The translations under genes were made by a program, and so were the position numbers. Below the pieces are notes generated by a model. That model had not been told where the DNA came from. It saw only the letters and a program-made list of their open reading frames with translations, and made no database searches. Below are positions 1 to 9,252 of a DNA stretch of 64,000 nt, piece by piece. Source of the stretch: an uncultured Actinomyces sp. (GTDB lineage: Bacteria; Actinomycetota; Actinomycetes; Actinomycetales; Actinomycetaceae); assembly GCA_900541895.1 (NCBI GenBank), contig UWSI01000005.1, positions 14,400-78,399 on the forward strand, read 5' to 3'. Position 1 is the first letter of the stretch; every line of letters starts with the position of its first letter.

Positions 1-77
1 GATCTCTCCAAGTACCCGCGTAACGCGGAAAAGTCCCTGTTGATGCGCATGTCCTTCAGTGGACACGCGAAGAAAGA

Positions 78-120
78 GGGAGGGGATGGAACAGGGACAT
101 GGAAAGAACCATCCCCTCCC
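78..120 (-). terminator. Hairpin downstream of the solute-binding protein gene
   Basis: A perfect 12-bp inverted repeat (GGGAGGGGATGG at 78-89, CCATCCCCTCCC at 109-120) lies just beyond the stop of the minus-strand gene. On the minus strand it is followed by TCTTTCTTC. This fits an intrinsic terminator, perhaps a partial one if transport genes follow beyond the window edge. Confidence 0.75.
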
Positions 121-129
121 TATGCACCA

Positions 130-1188
130 CTACTGGCGCGGCTTTGCGGCAACCTCTTCATCGAAACGCTTGGTCAGCTCGGGCTTTGCGGCCGCTGCTG
201 CAGCGAAGTCGTAATCGATCAGGTTGATCTCATCGAGCTTGGCCATCTTGTCGTTGGTCTTTGCATTCGGGTTGGTCAGAATCTGGTTCGATCCAACGGT
301 CTGGCCAAGGTTCTGAGCGTCAGCTGAGATTGCCCAGTCGATGTACTTCTTGGCGGCCTCGGAGTGCTTCGAGTTCTTCACCAAAGCGACGCCACCGATC
401 TCGTAGCCGGTACCTTCCTTGGGGAAGGAAACAACGAGGTCCTTCATACCCTCATCGCGGTACTTGACGCAGTCGTGAGAGAAGACCAGGCCCACTGCGA
501 CCTCGCCGCGCCCTGCGATCTGACCGGGGGCAGTACCGGACTTGGTGTACTGCAGGACATTTGCGTGCATCTTCTTCATGTAGTCGAGACCGGCATCCTC
601 GCTACCGCGAAGAACAACCTGGGTCCACAGTGTCGTGAACGCAGTACCCGAGGTCGAGGGGTGTGCCGTGGAAACCTGGCCCTTGAGTTCAGGCTTGAGA
701 AGGTCATCCCAGGACTGAGGAACCTGGAGACCCTTTTCTTCAAGAACCTTCTGGTTCGAGCAGAATCCCAGAACACCGACGTAGACACCGGTCCAGTAGT
801 GCTTCGGGTCCTTGTACTTATCCGGGATTTCCTTAGCGGTGGGCGAATCATAGGCCTCGATCAGGCCCTTACCTGCAGCTGCACCATAGCCGTCAACCGG
901 GCCACCATGCCAGACATCAAACTCTGGGTTGTCCTTCGCGGAGTCCAGACGAGCGACGGTCTCACCGGAGGAAAGGCGAACGTAGGTTGCCTTAATTCCG
1001 GTCTGTTGAGAGAAGGTCTCTGTCCACTTCTGGCAGAGGTCTTCCATTGCGCCGCAAGCAACTGTAATGGAATCCGAAGATCCGCTTTCGCTACTACCTG
1101 AGGATGCTGAGTCATTCACAACACACCCGGAAAGTGCTAGTGCACCCGCCGCGCTGAATGCTGCAAGGGAGATGAAGCTCTTCTTCAT
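130..1188 (-). CDS. ABC transporter solute-binding lipoprotein (iron/polyamine-type, family 1)
   Basis: A 352-residue secreted lipoprotein. The start at 1188 is chosen because AAGGAGAA lies 4-5 bases upstream and the signal peptide begins there (MKKSFISLAAF, lipobox ALSGC). After a Ser/Gly linker the mature part resembles periplasmic-binding-protein class II receptors for Fe(III) or polyamines, with a conserved 'SGTA' region and a C-terminal 'VGSNQIL' segment. It would capture substrate outside the membrane for an ABC importer, but no permease or ATPase is visible before the window edge. It lies 124 bases downstream of a response-regulator gene on the same strand, which suggests control by that two-component system. 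Substrate identity is not determined. Confidence 0.85.
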   Translation of the reverse strand: MKKSFISLAAFSAAGALALSGCVVNDSASSGSSESGSSDSITVACGAMEDLCQKWTETFSQQTGIKATYVRLSSGETVARLDSAKDNPEFDVWHGGPVDGYGAAAGKGLIEAYDSPTAKEIPDKYKDPKHYWTGVYVGVLGFCSNQKVLEEKGLQVPQSWDDLLKPELKGQVSTAHPSTSGTAFTTLWTQVVLRGSEDAGLDYMKKMHANVLQYTKSGTAPGQIAGRGEVAVGLVFSHDCVKYRDEGMKDLVVSFPKEGTGYEIGGVALVKNSKHSEAAKKYIDWAISADAQNLGQTVGSNQILTNPNAKTNDKMAKLDEINLIDYDFAAAAAAKPELTKRFDEEVAAKPRQ

Positions 1189-1290
1189 CGGATTCTCCTT
1201 TGAATCGAGGGTTTGCACGGGGCTGTCACTATGCTCGTGCGCTCTTGGCTTCATTCTTACGTGAAACAGAACACGAAAAGCACACCCTTA

Positions 1291-1317
1291 GTAACGAGCG
1301 GTAACTGATCTGTTACC
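1291..1317. promoter_or_regulatory. Repeated GTAAC/GTTAC elements upstream of the solute-binding protein gene
   Basis: On the + strand GTAAC occurs at 1291-1295 and 1301-1305, exactly 10 bases apart, and an inverted copy GTTACC lies at 1312-1317. Tandem half-sites one helical turn apart are the usual binding pattern of OmpR-family regulators, and the gene just upstream encodes one. The site lies about 100 bases before the solute-binding protein start and overlaps the end of the regulator gene. Binding is inferred. Confidence 0.45.
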
Positions 1318-1990
1318 GAAGATCTGGCATTGTGTATCCAACCGAGCGAACCGATTGGATCAGCTCTCCCCCACGATCCCCAAGAGCGCCTCGCAAACGA
1401 TAAGCGGTCATCTTGATCATGTCTTTCCCGCCAGAGCTATCCTGCGTTTCCCACACAGAGTTGAGAAGCTCGCGGTAGCTCACAGGCTCCCCAATATGCG
1501 AAGCAAGGAAATCCAAGAACCGTCGTTCTGTCGAGGACAACTCCACCTGCACACCGTCGACGTAGACTTTCCGGTCACGTCGATCGATGCGTAAAGGACC
1601 GTTGGACACAACATCGTTGGGGTCCTTCTTACTTCGGCGCAAAAGAGCCTGAGCGCGAAGAGTCATTTCCTTTGGGCTAAAAGGTTTCGTAATGTAGTCG
1701 TCCGCACCGCTTTCGAGTCCCTTGATGCGGTCGGATTCTTCAGAAAGCGCCGTAATCATGATGATCGGAACATCACTCATCGCTCGAATTCTTTGAGCAA
1801 GCGAAATCCCTGAGATCACGGGAATCATCAGGTCAAGAATGACCAGGTCGTAGTAGTGAGCAGTGAATTTCTCCCAAGCCTTCGCCCCATCGCTTGCAGT
1901 TTCTACAGTTATTCCCGCGGTTTCAAGGGCAAATTTGATAATCATGAGGATCTGGGGCTCATCATCAACAACTAAAGCCTTCGCACTCAT
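1313..1990 (-). CDS. OmpR-family response regulator
   Basis: A 225-residue DNA-binding response regulator. The receiver domain occupies about residues 4-118, with the acidic pocket D9-D10, phospho-acceptor D53 (ILDLMIP), the Thr of 'MITA' and K102 (TKPF). The C-terminal half (about 128-225) is a winged-helix effector domain with 'ELSSTERRFLDFLA' and 'VRSVGYTM'. Its ATG overlaps the TGA of the kinase gene by four bases (ATGA), so kinase and regulator are translationally coupled. The neighbouring solute-binding protein gene is the likeliest target. All phosphorylation residues are present. Confidence 0.93.
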   Translation of the reverse strand: MSAKALVVDDEPQILMIIKFALETAGITVETASDGAKAWEKFTAHYYDLVILDLMIPVISGISLAQRIRAMSDVPIIMITALSEESDRIKGLESGADDYITKPFSPKEMTLRAQALLRRSKKDPNDVVSNGPLRIDRRDRKVYVDGVQVELSSTERRFLDFLASHIGEPVSYRELLNSVWETQDSSGGKDMIKMTAYRLRGALGDRGGELIQSVRSVGYTMPDLR

Positions 1991-2823
1991 TGGGCCCCCT
2001 CAGGCAGGAGTGATTGATCGCCGCTTCGTATGGTACGCGGAATAGTCAGATAGAAGGTTGTTCCTTTGGAGGAAACCGTATCAACCAAGATCGTGCCACC
2101 GTGAAGTTTCAAAATCTTTTGCGTCAGCATCATCCCTAAGCCCGTTCCAGGTCGTAGCGATCCTCCGGTATCGAATGGGATGAAAAGACGCTCTTTTTCT
2201 TCCTGGGTCATTCCGCGACCATCATCAACGATAGAAATGGTGACATCTTCGTCAAAAGCTTGTACTGTCACGACAATCGAAACATCATCGCCCGCATGAC
2301 GGGCTGCATTATTAATAACATTGGCGATCGCCTGCCCCATCAAGCGCGGATCCAATGACATATAGATGGGGGCGCCATGGTTTTCCAAACGGATAGGCGA
2401 GGAATGGAAACGACGCATCTGCGCGACATGCCGACGCACTAGTTCGCGCATTTCAACGCGTTGAAGACGAAGATTGAATAAATCGGATTCCAGGCGTACT
2501 TCGGCCAGAAGATCATCGGCCATTTCGACAACCTGGTGCGCATTTTCGGCAATGGTCTTCGCAAACTTCATTTGCACATCATTCATAGGTCCAGCCGAGC
2601 CATCAGCAAGAAGTTCTGCCGCTCCCCTGACAACAGTTAATGGAGTGCGTAATTCATGGGAGAGAACCGCTGGGCCGGCCATGTAGTCCTGGTGAAGTTT
2701 GCGTAGTTGTTCTTTTTCTGCACGCAGGCGCTGAATGTCGCGACGCATCCGAAGAGCAAAGACAACCGCAAGAGCGGCAAGGAGCCACGAGACTGCGATA
2801 GCAACTATGGCAACTAATTGCAT
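1987..2823 (-). CDS. Membrane-anchored sensor histidine kinase
   Basis: A 278-residue kinase read from the ATG at 2823, which has AAGGTGAG about nine bases upstream; a GTG at 2835 is in frame but too close to that site. One hydrophobic helix (first 25 residues) is followed by a short coiled region, a HisKA domain with the H-box SHELRTPL, then HATPase_c with N-box (NVINNAARHA), G1 (DDGRGM) and G2 (GTGLGM). No extracytoplasmic sensing loop exists, so the signal must be read within the membrane, in the cytoplasm, or through a partner. It forms a cistron with the response regulator by a four-base overlap. Confidence 0.92.
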   Translation of the reverse strand: MQLVAIVAIAVSWLLAALAVVFALRMRRDIQRLRAEKEQLRKLHQDYMAGPAVLSHELRTPLTVVRGAAELLADGSAGPMNDVQMKFAKTIAENAHQVVEMADDLLAEVRLESDLFNLRLQRVEMRELVRRHVAQMRRFHSSPIRLENHGAPIYMSLDPRLMGQAIANVINNAARHAGDDVSIVVTVQAFDEDVTISIVDDGRGMTQEEKERLFIPFDTGGSLRPGTGLGMMLTQKILKLHGGTILVDTVSSKGTTFYLTIPRTIRSGDQSLLPEGAQ

Positions 2824-2894
2824 TGTCCTGCTCACCTTTCCATTGCACTCTCAACGATATCCCCACCCGGTCACGAAAGGCGAATGATGTATCT

Positions 2895-2933
2895 AAAAGG
2901 GGGTCCTTCACGCCATTGACGTGAAGGACCCCC
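2895..2933 (-). terminator. Terminator of gdhA
   Basis: A perfect 14-bp stem (GGGGGTCCTTCACG at 2899-2912, CGTGAAGGACCCCC at 2920-2933). On the minus strand it is followed by TTTTAGAT. It lies 17 bases past the gdhA stop and is a classic intrinsic terminator. Confidence 0.9.
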
Positions 2934-2950
2934 TGCTGCGAGTCTTCGAA

Positions 2951-4315
2951 TTAGATCAGGCCCTGAGCAACCATCGCATCGGCAACTTTGATGAAGCCGG
3001 CGAGGTTTGCACCTGCAACGTAATCGCCGGGAACACCGTATTCGTCAGCGGTTGCAAGGCAGTTCTCGTGAATGCCAACCATGATTTGGTGAAGCTTTGC
3101 GTCGGTCTCTTCGAAGGGCCACTGGGTGCGACCCGAGTTCTGCTGCATCTCGAGTCCCGAGGTAGCCACACCACCGGCATTCGAAGCCTTACCGGGTGCG
3201 TAAAGGACACCGGCGCGGCGCAGCTCATCAATGGCCTCGGGAGTGGTGGGCATGTTCGCGCCTTCCGCAACCATCTGCACGCCGTTATGAATCAGGGCCT
3301 CAACACCTTCAAGACCGAGCTCGTTCTGGGTAGCGCACGGAAGAGCAACGTCACAGGGAACCTCCCAAATCGAGCCTTCTGAGAAGAAGTGCGCGCTGGG
3401 ACGCTCGGCGGCATAGTCGCTGACGCGACCGCGACGAACTTCCTTGACATCCTTCAGCAGATCGACATCGATTCCCTCTTCATCAATAACAAAACCGGAA
3501 GAATCGGACACTGCAACGACCTTCGCGCCCAGCTGCTGAGCCTTCTCGGTCGCGTAAATTGCCACATTTCCTGAACCGGAAACAACAACGCGCTTGCCTT
3601 CGAAAGAATCACCACGAGCACGAAGCATTTCCTGCGCAAAGTAGACCAAGCCATAACCGGTGGCCTCGGTACGAGCAAAGGAGCCGCCCCAGGTCAGGCC
3701 CTTACCCGTGAGAACACCGGCATCAAAGCTATTGCGAATGCGACGGTACTGTCCGAAAAGATAACCGATTTCGCGGCCACCCACACCAATATCACCGGCA
3801 GGAACATCGACGTTGGGACCAATATGACGCTGAAGCTCAGTCATGAATGACTGGCAAAAACGCATGATTTCGGCGTCAGACTTACCCTTGGGGTTGAAGT
3901 TTGCACCGCCCTTCGCACCTCCCATGGGCAGGCCGGTCAGAGAGTTCTTGAAAATCTGTTCAAATCCAAGGAACTTGATGATCGACAAGTTCACCGAGGG
4001 ATGGAAACGCAGGCCACCCTTGTAGGGGCCGAGCGCGGAATTGAATTGAACGCGGAAGCCACGATTCACATGAATGTGCCCCTGATCATCACTCCAGGGA
4101 ACACGGAACATGAGTTGGCGTTCAGGCTCGACAATTCGCTCAAAAATCGCCAGATCCTGATATTCGGGCTTACGCTCAACCAGAGGAGTCAGTGTCGAGA
4201 GAACCTCGAAGACTGCCTGGTGGAACTCACCTTGGTGGGGGTCGCGCGCTACCAGTTCATCGAAGACCGATGCGAGCTCGCGGGGAAGCTGAGATGTATC
4301 GAACTTTTCACTCAT
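2951..4315 (-). CDS. gdhA: Glutamate dehydrogenase (hexameric, NADP-type)
   Basis: A 454-residue enzyme that reductively aminates 2-oxoglutarate with ammonium to glutamate; cytoplasmic. Length and sequence match the short hexameric class: 'PYKGGLRFHPSVN', the catalytic-lysine motif 'GGAKGGANFNPKGKSD', 'DVPAGDIGVGGREIGY', and a Rossmann segment 'VVVSGSGNVA'. The start at 4315 (MSEKFDT) is preferred over an in-frame ATG at 4333; neither has a strong ribosome-binding site. It is monocistronic, with its own terminator downstream. The 193 bases between this start and the + strand gene at 4509 carry the divergent promoters but no obvious operator. Confidence 0.95.
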   Translation of the reverse strand: MSEKFDTSQLPRELASVFDELVARDPHQGEFHQAVFEVLSTLTPLVERKPEYQDLAIFERIVEPERQLMFRVPWSDDQGHIHVNRGFRVQFNSALGPYKGGLRFHPSVNLSIIKFLGFEQIFKNSLTGLPMGGAKGGANFNPKGKSDAEIMRFCQSFMTELQRHIGPNVDVPAGDIGVGGREIGYLFGQYRRIRNSFDAGVLTGKGLTWGGSFARTEATGYGLVYFAQEMLRARGDSFEGKRVVVSGSGNVAIYATEKAQQLGAKVVAVSDSSGFVIDEEGIDVDLLKDVKEVRRGRVSDYAAERPSAHFFSEGSIWEVPCDVALPCATQNELGLEGVEALIHNGVQMVAEGANMPTTPEAIDELRRAGVLYAPGKASNAGGVATSGLEMQQNSGRTQWPFEETDAKLHQIMVGIHENCLATADEYGVPGDYVAGANLAGFIKVADAMVAQGLI

Positions 4316-4508
4316 GTCTTGATCATGGCACATTCCGGTTTATTTACCTTTTCTTTTCCAACATATGGACTCCGCATTGCATGCGCTCTGATCACAGGCA
4401 CGCAAAACTCACCGCAAACGCTCACATATTCGGTGTACATGGCGACAATTTTGCCTTCTCTCGATGCGCCTGCCCCGCTGTTTTCTCCCAGCACATTAAG
4501 GTCTAAAC

Positions 4509-5738
4509 GTGACTCGATCTAAGACTCCCTATGAACTTGCTGCCCTTGCAACAGTTGCGGTTCCGCGGCTCGAAGTAGCCGGACTGCGTCCCCCGCAGTT
4601 CAGCGATGAGGTCCTTTCAGTCACCGGACTCATTGACACTTCAGGTGACCGCTGGATGGTTGTCTGCCCACACGACACTGTTGGCGGACTGGACATGGAA
4701 GCGCAGAACGCGGTTCTGGAGCGTTTGGGGAAGGCTCACGATTTCTCGAAGATCCCCTTTGAGGTTCCGCGTCCCGCTGGTTTCACCCGCACCCCAGAGG
4801 GTGATCGAGTCATGGTCCACCGCGATCTGGGTGGACACGTCATGGAAACCTCGGATTTCGACGACCCACACCTGCTTCCTGCATCTTTGGGAAATGCATT
4901 GGCCGCACTACACAATCTTCCCGAGCTGATCTATACCGGCGTCAATCTTCCGGCTTATTCGGCAATCGAGTGCCGTGACCGTCACCAAGCGGTTTTGGAC
5001 GAGGCCGCGCAGGAAGTCGTCATTCCCGCAAACTTGTGGGATCGCTGGGAAGAGTCGCTGGAGAATTTGTCTCTGTGGCGTTTCCTCCCCTCCCCCATTC
5101 ACGGCGACCTTTCCGAAACTTCGATTCACGTCGACCACGGTCGGGTCTGTGCATTGACAGGTTTTTCATCCGCACACGTTGGCGACCCTGCCGTCGATAT
5201 TGCGTGGGTATTTGCGCGTGCTTCGGATGAGTTTTTAGAGCGCTTCCACGAGGCCTACCAGCAGACTCGTTCCGAGAAGGACTTGCACCTTCTGGCGCGC
5301 GCTGAGCTTCTTTCCGAATTGGCCGTGGTGCGTTGGTTGGTTCACGGTCTACACAGCGGGGATTCCGATATTGTCGACGAGGCCCGAGCCATGTTGGCAG
5401 AGCTCTCGGCAAGTGTCGGAGAGAGCACTCCGAAGCGCACAGAAGAGCCTGTGAAGACTCCAAACGATTCTTCGACTGCAGAAAAAGAGTCTTCTTCACA
5501 GAGCGAGGACACAGCCCTTCGGACATCTGAGTCGACTCCCGAGAGCCCGCTCGCTACCGACGCAGCTCGAAGCACTGCCTCCACCGGCAAGGGCGAAGGT
5601 CATGCTCGTCCTCACTCCGGTCCGATCAGGCTGAGTGCCCACACGTCACAAGCTGATTCTGAGGGTGATTCTAAGCAAGCGGCTGAAGCACCGACTGAGC
5701 ACATCGATATGAGTGCGATCCTGCCTACTCACGAGTAG
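4509..5738 (+). CDS. Phosphotransferase-fold (APH-like) protein, probable pseudokinase
   Basis: A 409-residue protein starting at GTG (AAGG eight bases upstream). Residues 1-290 have the aminoglycoside/choline-kinase fold, shown by the Brenner-type motif around residue 198 (IHGDL) and the 'HVGDPAVDIAWV' segment. Two metal-binding positions are changed: the Asn five residues after the catalytic Asp is Ser205, and the DFG-equivalent Asp is Gly218 (LTGFSS). The last 110 residues are Ser/Thr/Glu-rich and probably disordered. Such genes commonly sit beside adnA/adnB in Actinobacteria, but the function is unknown. Catalysis is doubtful; nucleotide binding or a structural role is equally possible. 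Confidence 0.75.
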   Translation: MTRSKTPYELAALATVAVPRLEVAGLRPPQFSDEVLSVTGLIDTSGDRWMVVCPHDTVGGLDMEAQNAVLERLGKAHDFSKIPFEVPRPAGFTRTPEGDRVMVHRDLGGHVMETSDFDDPHLLPASLGNALAALHNLPELIYTGVNLPAYSAIECRDRHQAVLDEAAQEVVIPANLWDRWEESLENLSLWRFLPSPIHGDLSETSIHVDHGRVCALTGFSSAHVGDPAVDIAWVFARASDEFLERFHEAYQQTRSEKDLHLLARAELLSELAVVRWLVHGLHSGDSDIVDEARAMLAELSASVGESTPKRTEEPVKTPNDSSTAEKESSSQSEDTALRTSESTPESPLATDAARSTASTGKGEGHARPHSGPIRLSAHTSQADSEGDSKQAAEAPTEHIDMSAILPTHE

Positions 5739-5847
5739 ATCAGGCACTGTATTATTTCTCAGTTTTTCTACTTTTCTACGCGGTACTTAGCGACGCGAGG
5801 TAAACACCTTCAACGTGCAGCCATCCTTCCTTCACTGTCCGTCAGTG

Positions 5848-8800
5848 CTAGCTGGGATTTTTCTTCTGGAGTTCGGTGAGTGCATGGGTGAGCTGGGATT
5901 CAAGCTGATCGACGGGCGCACCGGTTTGAGTCACGATGTCTTCGATGCTGTAGCTAATAGGACCCCTGAGGAAACACACTCGCGCTTGCACTTCACTGGG
6001 AGAGAGACCTTCGCGCTGCGCCCAGGCGATGCGGTAGAGCTGAAGCTGACGCGCGTAGTATTCCCACGTCGAAAGCGGCGTGTTCTTCCCAGGAAGGTGC
6101 GATGTCTTCCAGTCAATGACGATGTATGTGCCGTTGGCATCTTTAAATACCGCGTCGATTCTTCCTTGAATAGATATTCCCGCGAGGGTAAGCGCAAAGG
6201 GCTCTTCGATCGCAATGGGTTCAAGCTGTTCTAGGTCTAGCAAATGGAAGTTTTCTTGCATCTGAGCAAGCAATTGTTGATCAGAAGCTTCCAGTGCTTC
6301 GCTGCCTTCCACGGGTTCATCCCACAGTTCACCGGTACTGAGGTGAAGTTCTTTTTCAACCCATTTGTGGAAGATCGTGCCGAGCACGGAACTTGATTGG
6401 GGTTCAACGGGCAAAGGCCTACGGATATTGTTAATCCACGTATCTGCCTTCCCAATCAAGTCTGAGATCCCGGTGGCACGAACGCGATCAATGCGAATAT
6501 CAAGCGCCGAATGAAGAGTCTTTTCTCGTTCTTCAAGCAGTAGCTGGGTGTCGTGAACCAAGGGATTGTCGCTGGCATCCAAGACATCTGGGTCACCTTC
6601 ACTCTGATCTATGAGTGCTTGAACGCGTGCAGCGCTTTCAATGACCAGCTGGCGTGAACGTCCTGGAAGGATTGGATACTGTCGCAGTCGAGTATCGACC
6701 TCGATAAGCTGTTCAGATTCCCAGTCTTCGTCAGGTCGCGCGGCGACCTGTTGAGCGTCTAGATCGAGTGCGTTCACTGTTTCCATGAGATAGCGGGATG
6801 GATCGCGCGGTTTCAGGCTTCCTGAGTCAAACCAAGAACCACACAGGAGTAGATCGTGTCGCGCTCGAGTCCATGCGACATAAGCCAAACGCCGTTCTTC
6901 GCATTCGTGGTGAATTCCTTGGCGATAGTGGATGCTCTCTTTATTTGTTTCCTTGCCGGACTTTCCCTGCATATGGTTGTTGAAGATGCTCATCGCTGTG
7001 GTCCGCGAACTTGTTGCTTCAGATGCGAGCAGATCAAAATATTCTGCTATTCCGGTTTGCCCGTACTCTTCAGGGACGATCTGGGGAAGATCCGAATAAT
7101 CTCTGCGCACGGGGTAGGGCAACTCTGAAAGCGAGTTAAACCATTCTTTTGCCCCCGGAGGATCCTGCTTCCAGTCTCTTGGAGAGGCACTGTGGTTAGG
7201 GAAGCGCGAATCTTGTAGGCCAAAGACCACGACCGAATCCCATTCCAAACCCTTTGCAGAGTGAATCGTCAGCAATTGGACGGCATCGGCCCGAGTGGCG
7301 CTGGTAGGGATTGGGAGTCCTTTTTCTTCTTCCTCTGCGACCGCCAGCCATGTCAGGAATCCGGAGAGATCAGCCCCTGCGACCTGCGCTTCGTAGTCAG
7401 CCGCGATATCAACGAATGCATCGAGCATTTCCATTCCCCCGTCACCCAGGGGGTCGGACATGATGGCTTCTCTGAGCCCAAGGATGGACATTGCACGCTC
7501 GATTTGTTCATCGAGTGGCCTACCGGTTCCTTGACGAATAATTTCAAGTCGGCGTGCAAGAAGCGAAAGTCGTTCATGTGCGACGACGGTAAATGACGGG
7601 CCTCCTGAAGGCGCATGCCATCCCACAGGCGGAAGCTGATCGATGGCATCCATAAGGAAAACATCCGGATGTTCCTCTTCAGCCTGCGTTCCCTGTCGAG
7701 CCCGGTATTTTGCATATTGGTGAAGAACCAGAAGGTCCGCCGCGCCAATATCCATCGCGGTGACAAGGCGCATAAGGGCTGGGGCATTCGTCGGATCTGA
7801 AGCGAGCTCAAGGGCGGCTCGAACATCACTGACCGAGGGCTGGTCTAAGAGGCCTCCTAAACCGACAACTTGAACCGGGATATTTGCGTCTTTGAGTGCA
7901 CGTTCAATCGCAGGAAAATCTGCACGCCTACGACACAACACAGCGCAGGTGTTCCACTTCCCTTTTTCGTCTTGGATGCGATGCTGTCGGATAAATTCGA
8001 CGACATGCTCAAGTTCTTCCTGGTAGGTCAGCGGATAGCTTGCGCTGACTTTCCCTTCTCCTGCTTGAGGCCTTGGCCCAAGAACTGGAGGTTTGACCTG
8101 GGGAACCTTAATGGAGGTGCTTCCTGAGCCGTTTTCTTGCCCGATTCTGGGAAGGCCTCGCAGCGGACGAGCAACCGCATTTGCTGCCTGAAGGATCGCG
8201 TGGTCGTTTCTCCACGCGGTAGATAGGGTGAGTTGGTTTGCCTCATGCCGGCTTGAAAATGCGGTCAAGAAGTTACTGAGCGCGGATGCCGAAGCACCTC
8301 TCCAACCGTAAATTGCTTGGCTGGGATCACCGACTGCGGTCGTTGGATGATCTGCAAATAGAGTGGAGAGGAAGGCCATCTGGATGACCGATGTATCTTG
8401 GAATTCGTCGAGAAGGACAGCTTGATAGTCGGAGCGCACCTGACGGACAACTGCAGCATTCTCCGTAACGATTCGTGTTGCAAGAAGAAGCTGATCTGAA
8501 AAATCAATCAGACCGTGACTGCGTTTGTAGTCTTCGAATACCCGTGCCATATCAAGGAGCAAAATCCTATTGGCATTGACGGTAATCATGGATTTGAGGG
8601 AACCAGTTGGATCTTTTCCTGCAGATTGAGCGATTTCTTCCAGCTCTTCGCTAAATGCACGGAGGGCTTTTGTTCCCTGCTCAAGAGTCATATTTTGTTC
8701 CGCGATATGACCGCTTAATGCAAGTACCGCGGCAACAATTGATGATGTCGGTTTGTATCGTCCATCTTCTTCGGGATATTCTCCCCTCCAGTTTTGGACG

Positions 8801-9252
8801 ATCTCGGTAAGAATCTGAACCTGCTGCGCCTGTCCAATCAAGCGCGAATCGGGATCTACCCCAATTGTTGCGCCGTACTCGCCAAGGATTCGAGCGGCGA
8901 AAGAGTTATAGGTCAATGCCGTTGGATCGCCCTGGAAGCTACGGCCAAGATTTGATGCCAAGACCCCGAGGTCTTGTCGTATTTTGAGGCCCAGCTCCCC
9001 CGCTGCTTTTCGTGTAAAGGTCAAGCCAAGAATTCGCTCCGGCTCGATTCCATGATGGGCAACCATGTAGAGCACACGCTGTGACATGGTAGTTGTCTTC
9101 CCTGCGCCCGCTCCCGCAACGACAAGCAGGGGCTCAAGAGGTGCTTCAATTACGGCACGCTGCTCATCCGTTGGGGGGAAATACTGGCGACTTCTAGGGG
9201 TGGCCAAACGCAGAATTTCATCAACACTGAGCTGTGTACTATCGATGCTCAT
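5848..9252 (-). CDS. adnB: AdnB: UvrD-type helicase with RecB-like nuclease domain
   Basis: A 1134-residue subunit of the actinobacterial AdnAB machine, which resects double-strand DNA ends for recombination. The N-terminal motor has Walker A (GAGAGKTTT, K52), motif II (LLDEFQDTS), 'GDPSQAIYGWRGA', 'TIHSAKGLEW' and motif VI 'YVAWTRARHDL'. The C-terminal nuclease has 'GTIFHKWVE', 'GRIDAVF', 'VIDWKTSH' and 'QLQLYRIA'. Both activities look intact; DEFQD suggests the fully competent motor. Its ATG overlaps the adnA stop by four bases, coupling synthesis of the two subunits. Length matches the mycobacterial protein (about 1100). Confidence 0.93.
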   Translation of the reverse strand: MSIDSTQLSVDEILRLATPRSRQYFPPTDEQRAVIEAPLEPLLVVAGAGAGKTTTMSQRVLYMVAHHGIEPERILGLTFTRKAAGELGLKIRQDLGVLASNLGRSFQGDPTALTYNSFAARILGEYGATIGVDPDSRLIGQAQQVQILTEIVQNWRGEYPEEDGRYKPTSSIVAAVLALSGHIAEQNMTLEQGTKALRAFSEELEEIAQSAGKDPTGSLKSMITVNANRILLLDMARVFEDYKRSHGLIDFSDQLLLATRIVTENAAVVRQVRSDYQAVLLDEFQDTSVIQMAFLSTLFADHPTTAVGDPSQAIYGWRGASASALSNFLTAFSSRHEANQLTLSTAWRNDHAILQAANAVARPLRGLPRIGQENGSGSTSIKVPQVKPPVLGPRPQAGEGKVSASYPLTYQEELEHVVEFIRQHRIQDEKGKWNTCAVLCRRRADFPAIERALKDANIPVQVVGLGGLLDQPSVSDVRAALELASDPTNAPALMRLVTAMDIGAADLLVLHQYAKYRARQGTQAEEEHPDVFLMDAIDQLPPVGWHAPSGGPSFTVVAHERLSLLARRLEIIRQGTGRPLDEQIERAMSILGLREAIMSDPLGDGGMEMLDAFVDIAADYEAQVAGADLSGFLTWLAVAEEEEKGLPIPTSATRADAVQLLTIHSAKGLEWDSVVVFGLQDSRFPNHSASPRDWKQDPPGAKEWFNSLSELPYPVRRDYSDLPQIVPEEYGQTGIAEYFDLLASEATSSRTTAMSIFNNHMQGKSGKETNKESIHYRQGIHHECEERRLAYVAWTRARHDLLLCGSWFDSGSLKPRDPSRYLMETVNALDLDAQQVAARPDEDWESEQLIEVDTRLRQYPILPGRSRQLVIESAARVQALIDQSEGDPDVLDASDNPLVHDTQLLLEEREKTLHSALDIRIDRVRATGISDLIGKADTWINNIRRPLPVEPQSSSVLGTIFHKWVEKELHLSTGELWDEPVEGSEALEASDQQLLAQMQENFHLLDLEQLEPIAIEEPFALTLAGISIQGRIDAVFKDANGTYIVIDWKTSHLPGKNTPLSTWEYYARQLQLYRIAWAQREGLSPSEVQARVCFLRGPISYSIEDIVTQTGAPVDQLESQLTHALTELQKKNPS

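Noticed and set aside
40..327. Short + strand frame at the left edge
   Set aside because: It crosses the terminator stem and runs antisense into the solute-binding protein gene; composition does not look like a protein.
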